33,985 nt of DNA, from the NCBI GenBank assembly GCA_965652545.1, contig CBFGWV010000023.1, forward strand, positions 1-33,985, in the 5' to 3' direction. The translations under genes were made by a program, and so were the position numbers. This stretch comes from CBFGWV01 sp965652545 (GTDB taxonomy: Bacteria; Pseudomonadota; Gammaproteobacteria; Competibacterales; Competibacteraceae). The notes beneath the pieces were generated by a model, which was not told where the DNA came from, did no database searches, and saw only the letters and a program-made list of their open reading frames with translations. Of the stretch, positions 30,792-33,985 are shown in pieces. The stretch's first letter is position 1; every line of letters starts with the position of its first letter.

Positions 30792-31006
30792 TTGCCCTGG
30801 TCTACGCCTACCGCTTCACGCTGAGCCCCTTTGTGGGCTATCACTGCCGTTTCACCCCCACTTGTTCCGAATACGCACTGGATGCGCTGCGTCACCACGG
30901 CGCCCTGCGCGGCAGCTGGTTGACCTTGCGCCGTCTCGGTCGGTGTCATCCCTGGCACGCCGGCGGCTACGATCCGGTGCCCGAGCACAATGAGAATGCC
31001 CGCTGA
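30776..31006 (+). CDS. yidD: Membrane protein insertion efficiency factor YidD
   Basis: A 76-aa amphipathic protein associated with the inner membrane that supports YidC-dependent insertion. The conserved core YHCRFTPTCSEYALDAL (residues 22-38), with its cysteines, and the GRCHPWHAGGYDPVP segment (55-69) are both intact. It begins inside the end of rnpA and its stop shares one base with the yidC ATG (TGATG), so all three are translationally coupled. Confidence 0.95.
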   Translation: MRNLLIALVYAYRFTLSPFVGYHCRFTPTCSEYALDALRHHGALRGSWLTLRRLGRCHPWHAGGYDPVPEHNENAR

Positions 31007-32679
31007 TGGAAAACCAACGCCTGTTCCTGGTCATCGGCCTGGTCTTCGTCCTGTTCCTGATCTATCAGGCCTGGGTTGACGAGCACCGCGCGATCACCGC
31101 TCCACCACCGGTGGCGATCGAAGGCCAGCCGGCCGATGACGGCTCGGTGCCCCAGATAGCGACCCCCCCTTCGTCGGAAACCGACGGCGGCGGCGTTCCG
31201 ACGGCCGGCAGCACGACCGCCGGCAGTTCGGGTCGAGTCCATGTGCGTACCGACGTGCTGGATGTGGAGATCGACCTGCAAGGGGGCGATATCCGCCGCG
31301 TCGCCTTGCCGACTTACCCTGAATCGGTCCAGCGCCAGGACCAACCGTTCGTGCTGATGCACGACGATGGCACCGGTCAGTTCTTCGCCCAGAGCGGACT
31401 GCTCGCTGGTGAGGGCATGCCGGCACCGAACCATTTTGCGGCCTTCACTGCCGAGGCTACGGAGTACCGCATCGAGGACGGTGCCGACACGCTGGTGGTT
31501 CCGCTGACCTGGACGGACCCCGCGTCCGGGCTGACCGTGACCAAGCGGTATACCTTCACCCGCGACAGCTTCGTCATCGGGTTGGATCAAGAGGTCGTGA
31601 ACAACGGCGATGCCGCCTGGACCGGCCGTCAGTACAGGCAGTTGCAGCGCATGCCGCCGACCGAGAGCAACAACGCCTTCGGTGTGTACACCTACACCGG
31701 TGGCGTGATCTCCAGCCAGGAGAAGAACTACGAGAAGATCAGCTTCGACGACATGGCCGAGGCCAACCTAGACCGCGAAGTCCAGGGTGGTTGGGTCGCG
31801 ATGATTCAGCACTATTTTCTCGGCGCCTGGGTGCCGTCGGCACAGGATGCGGTCAATCACTTCTACACCAAGTCATTGACCGGCGAGCGCTATGTCATTG
31901 GCATGACCAGTGCACCGCGCACCGCCGAGCCCGGTGGCCGGGCCCAGTTTCAAGCCGAACTCTACGTGGGGCCGAAGATTCAGGACCGTCTCGAGGCGGT
32001 AGCGCCAAACCTCGAACGGACAGTGGATTTCGGCTTCCTGTGGATCATCTCTCACCCGCTGTTCATCGCGCTGAAATGGATTCACAGCGTCATCGGCAAC
32101 TGGGGTTGGTCGATCGTCATCCTGACCATCGGCATCAAGGCGGTGTTCTTCAAGCTGTCCGAGACCAGCTACCGCTCCATGGCACGCATGCGCAAGATGA
32201 CGCCGCATATTCAGCGTCTGCGCGAGCGCTACGGCGACGACCGCCAGCGCATGAACCAGGAGATGATGACCCTCTACCGCAAGGAGAAGATCAACCCGCT
32301 CGGCGGCTGTCTGCCGATCGCGGTGCAGATTCCGGTGTTCATCGCCTTGTACTGGATGCTGCTCGAGAGCGTCGAGTTGCGCCAGGCACCGTGGATTCTG
32401 TGGATCGACGACCTCTCCCAGCGTGACCCGTTCTATGTGATGCCCATCATCATGGGTGCGTCGATGTTCATCCAGCAGAAGCTCAACCCGCCGCCGCCGG
32501 ACCCGATCCAGGCCAAGGTCATGCAGTTTCTGCCCGTGGTGTTCACAGTGTTCTTCCTTTGGTTCCCGTCGGGTCTGGTGCTGTACTGGATCGTCAACAA
32601 CGTCCTGTCCATCGCCCAGCAATGGGTGATCACCAAACGCATCGAAGCCGGCGAGGACACACCACCCGCCAAGGCATGA
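31006..32679 (+). CDS. yidC: Membrane protein insertase YidC
   Basis: Inserts and folds inner-membrane proteins, alone or with SecYEG. The 557 aa have an N-terminal anchor (about 5-22), a Pro/Gly/Ser-rich linker (30-76), a large periplasmic domain (about 77-335) and the conserved five-helix core (about 345-545). The core includes the segments GWSIVILTIGIKAVFFKL, NPLGGCLPIAVQIPVFIALYW and FFLWFPSGLVLYWIVNN. The conserved positive charge of the hydrophilic groove (Arg366 in E. coli) aligns with Lys378 here, which keeps the charge. The ATG overlaps the yidD stop, and the TGA overlaps the mnmE ATG (ATGA). Confidence 0.97.
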   Translation: MENQRLFLVIGLVFVLFLIYQAWVDEHRAITAPPPVAIEGQPADDGSVPQIATPPSSETDGGGVPTAGSTTAGSSGRVHVRTDVLDVEIDLQGGDIRRVALPTYPESVQRQDQPFVLMHDDGTGQFFAQSGLLAGEGMPAPNHFAAFTAEATEYRIEDGADTLVVPLTWTDPASGLTVTKRYTFTRDSFVIGLDQEVVNNGDAAWTGRQYRQLQRMPPTESNNAFGVYTYTGGVISSQEKNYEKISFDDMAEANLDREVQGGWVAMIQHYFLGAWVPSAQDAVNHFYTKSLTGERYVIGMTSAPRTAEPGGRAQFQAELYVGPKIQDRLEAVAPNLERTVDFGFLWIISHPLFIALKWIHSVIGNWGWSIVILTIGIKAVFFKLSETSYRSMARMRKMTPHIQRLRERYGDDRQRMNQEMMTLYRKEKINPLGGCLPIAVQIPVFIALYWMLLESVELRQAPWILWIDDLSQRDPFYVMPIIMGASMFIQQKLNPPPPDPIQAKVMQFLPVVFTVFFLWFPSGLVLYWIVNNVLSIAQQWVITKRIEAGEDTPPAKA

Positions 32680-33985
32680 ACGACGATACCATCGCCGCCG
32701 TCGCGACCCCGCCGGGTCGCGGCGGCGTAGGTGTCATCCGCATCAGCGGGCCGCTGGCGCTGTCCATCGGGCAGGCCGTTGCCGGCCCCCTGCCCCGCCC
32801 CCGCTACGCCGCACATCGCCTGTTTCGCGATGCCGAGGGTGAAAGCCTCGACGATGGGCTGATCCTGATCTTCCCCGGGCCGTGCTCCTACACCGGCGAG
32901 GACATCGTCGAGCTGCAAGGCCACGGCGGCCCCGTCGTTCTGGACGCGATCCTCGAACGGGTCTGCACGCTGGGTGCGCGGCTCGCGCGGCCCGGCGAAT
33001 TCACCGAACGGGCCTTTCTCAACGGCCGCTTGGACCTTGCCCAGGCCGAGGCCGTCGCCGACCTCATCGACGCGGCCAGCCGTCAGGCTGCAAAGGCTGC
33101 CCGTGCCTCCCTGGCCGGCTCGCTCTCGCGGCCGGTGGCTGAACTGGGCGAGGCGATGATCCGCCTGCGGGTGCAGGTCGAGGCCGGCATCGACTTCCCC
33201 GATGAAGAGATCGAGCTCGTCGCCGACACCCACCTGCATCAAGACCTGGAGCGGGTGCGTGCGGCCCTGGCCGCCCTGCGCGCCCAGGCGCGGCAGGGAC
33301 AACTGCTGCGTGACGGTATGACCGTGGTCATTGCCGGCCCGCCCAACGCCGGCAAGTCTTCCCTGCTCAATGCCCTGGCCCAGCGTGAGACGGCCATCGT
33401 CACCGACATTCCCGGTACCACACGTGATGTCTTGCGCGAGTATCTGTCCATCGACGGCCTGCCGCTGCATGTGGTTGACACCGCCGGCCTGCGTGACACC
33501 CAGGATGTTGTCGAAGCCGAAGGCATCCGCCGCGCCTGGGCGGCCATCGAAACCGCCGACCGCCTGCTGTGGGTCGAGGACAGCGGGCAGCGCGACCCGG
33601 CCGCTTTGGCGGCTTTGCGCGGCCGCCTGCCTGCCGGGCTTGCGGTGACGATCGTCGACAACAAGATCGATCTCACCGGCGAGGCGCCTGGTTTGAGCGA
33701 CGAGCGGGCACCGCCGCGCATTCGTCTGTCCGCCCGCACTGGCGAGGGGCTGGATGCCTTGCGCACGCATCTCAAGTCCGTGATGGGTTTCGACAGCGCC
33801 GGCGAAGGCGGCTTCAGCGCCCGTCGTCGTCACCTCGAGGCCATGGATCGTGCTGCCGGCCTGCTGGATGAGGTTGCAGGCCACTTCACGCACAATCAGC
33901 CCGAACTGGCCGCCGAAGGGCTGCGCCTGGCGCATGAAGCGCTGGGGGAGATCACCGGGCGGGTCAGCGCCGATGCGCTGCTGGG
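32676..33985 (+). CDS. mnmE: tRNA modification GTPase MnmE (3' end beyond the window)
   Basis: With MnmG it installs the carboxymethylaminomethyl group on wobble uridine of several tRNAs. About 436 codons are present; by comparison with E. coli (454 aa) only some 13-20 residues are missing, including the C-terminal Cys of the CIGK motif. The N terminus is normal (IAAVATPPGRGGVGVIRISG, 6-25). Folate-binding and helical regions follow, then the inserted G domain: G1 GPPNAGKS (221-228), G2 Thr-Thr (248-249), G3 DTAG (268-271) and G4 NKID (329-332). The ATG lies within the last codons of yidC (4-nt overlap). The frame remains open to the end of the window with no stop, so the truncation is a window edge effect. 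Confidence 0.97.
   Translation, partial: MNDDTIAAVATPPGRGGVGVIRISGPLALSIGQAVAGPLPRPRYAAHRLFRDAEGESLDDGLILIFPGPCSYTGEDIVELQGHGGPVVLDAILERVCTLGARLARPGEFTERAFLNGRLDLAQAEAVADLIDAASRQAAKAARASLAGSLSRPVAELGEAMIRLRVQVEAGIDFPDEEIELVADTHLHQDLERVRAALAALRAQARQGQLLRDGMTVVIAGPPNAGKSSLLNALAQRETAIVTDIPGTTRDVLREYLSIDGLPLHVVDTAGLRDTQDVVEAEGIRRAWAAIETADRLLWVEDSGQRDPAALAALRGRLPAGLAVTIVDNKIDLTGEAPGLSDERAPPRIRLSARTGEGLDALRTHLKSVMGFDSAGEGGFSARRRHLEAMDRAAGLLDEVAGHFTHNQPELAAEGLRLAHEALGEITGRVSADALL

Overview
The window is chromosomal DNA from a high-GC gammaproteobacterium. It spans the replication-origin region and about 28 kb to one side of it. The 759-codon MaeB-type malic enzyme, the E. coli-sized GyrB (802 aa), the order gyrB-recF-dnaN-dnaA / rpmH-rnpA-yidD-yidC-mnmE and the order aroK-aroB-damX-like-gltB-gltD-hemE all fit Gammaproteobacteria. 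From memory, the second order matches Pseudomonas. The family is not resolved; a halophilic or sulfur-oxidising Chromatiales/Ectothiorhodospiraceae-type lineage is only a guess. I see no tRNA, rRNA, insertion sequence, prophage or CRISPR array.

Layout, left to right. (1) 1-10776, plus strand: shikimate genes aroK and aroB, an AAA-ATPase/SPOR protein of the DamX type, both glutamate synthase subunits (gltB, gltD), and hemE. A 114-bp structured inverted-repeat element lies between gltD and hemE. (2) 10881-11989, plus: a NUDIX hydrolase and a CBS-pair protein. (3) 12011-15208, minus: malic enzyme maeB followed closely by a LysR regulator resembling HypT. (4) 15427-19671, plus: class I fumarase, a membrane-anchored polyamine-type solute-binding protein with no transporter beside it, and an exported sorbosone/glucose dehydrogenase-like protein. 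(5) 19654-23715, minus: a three-PAS diguanylate cyclase, then an isochorismatase-family hydrolase translationally coupled to a GlxA-type AraC regulator. (6) 23831-30085, minus: gyrB, recF, dnaN, a putative oriC, and dnaA. (7) 30289 to the end, plus: rpmH, rnpA, yidD, yidC and a 3'-truncated mnmE.

Functionally, the ends are housekeeping: aromatic amino acids, ammonia assimilation and haem on the left; replication, RNase P, membrane-protein insertion and tRNA modification on the right. The middle (about 10.9-23.7 kb) is more accessory: C4 metabolism, signalling, and two modules of unknown substrate. maeB and the fumarase gene diverge from a shared intergenic region.

No clearly new multi-gene system is present. 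The most unusual signals are non-coding: a terminator-like hairpin lying across the start of aroK, the gltD-hemE structured element whose only two arm mismatches become G-U pairs in plus-strand RNA, a hairpin that hides the ribosome-binding site of the sorbosone dehydrogenase-like gene, an origin with facing pairs of perfect DnaA boxes placed between dnaA and dnaN, and paired perfect palindromes in the dnaA/rpmH divergent region. All start sites, promoters and structures were read by eye.
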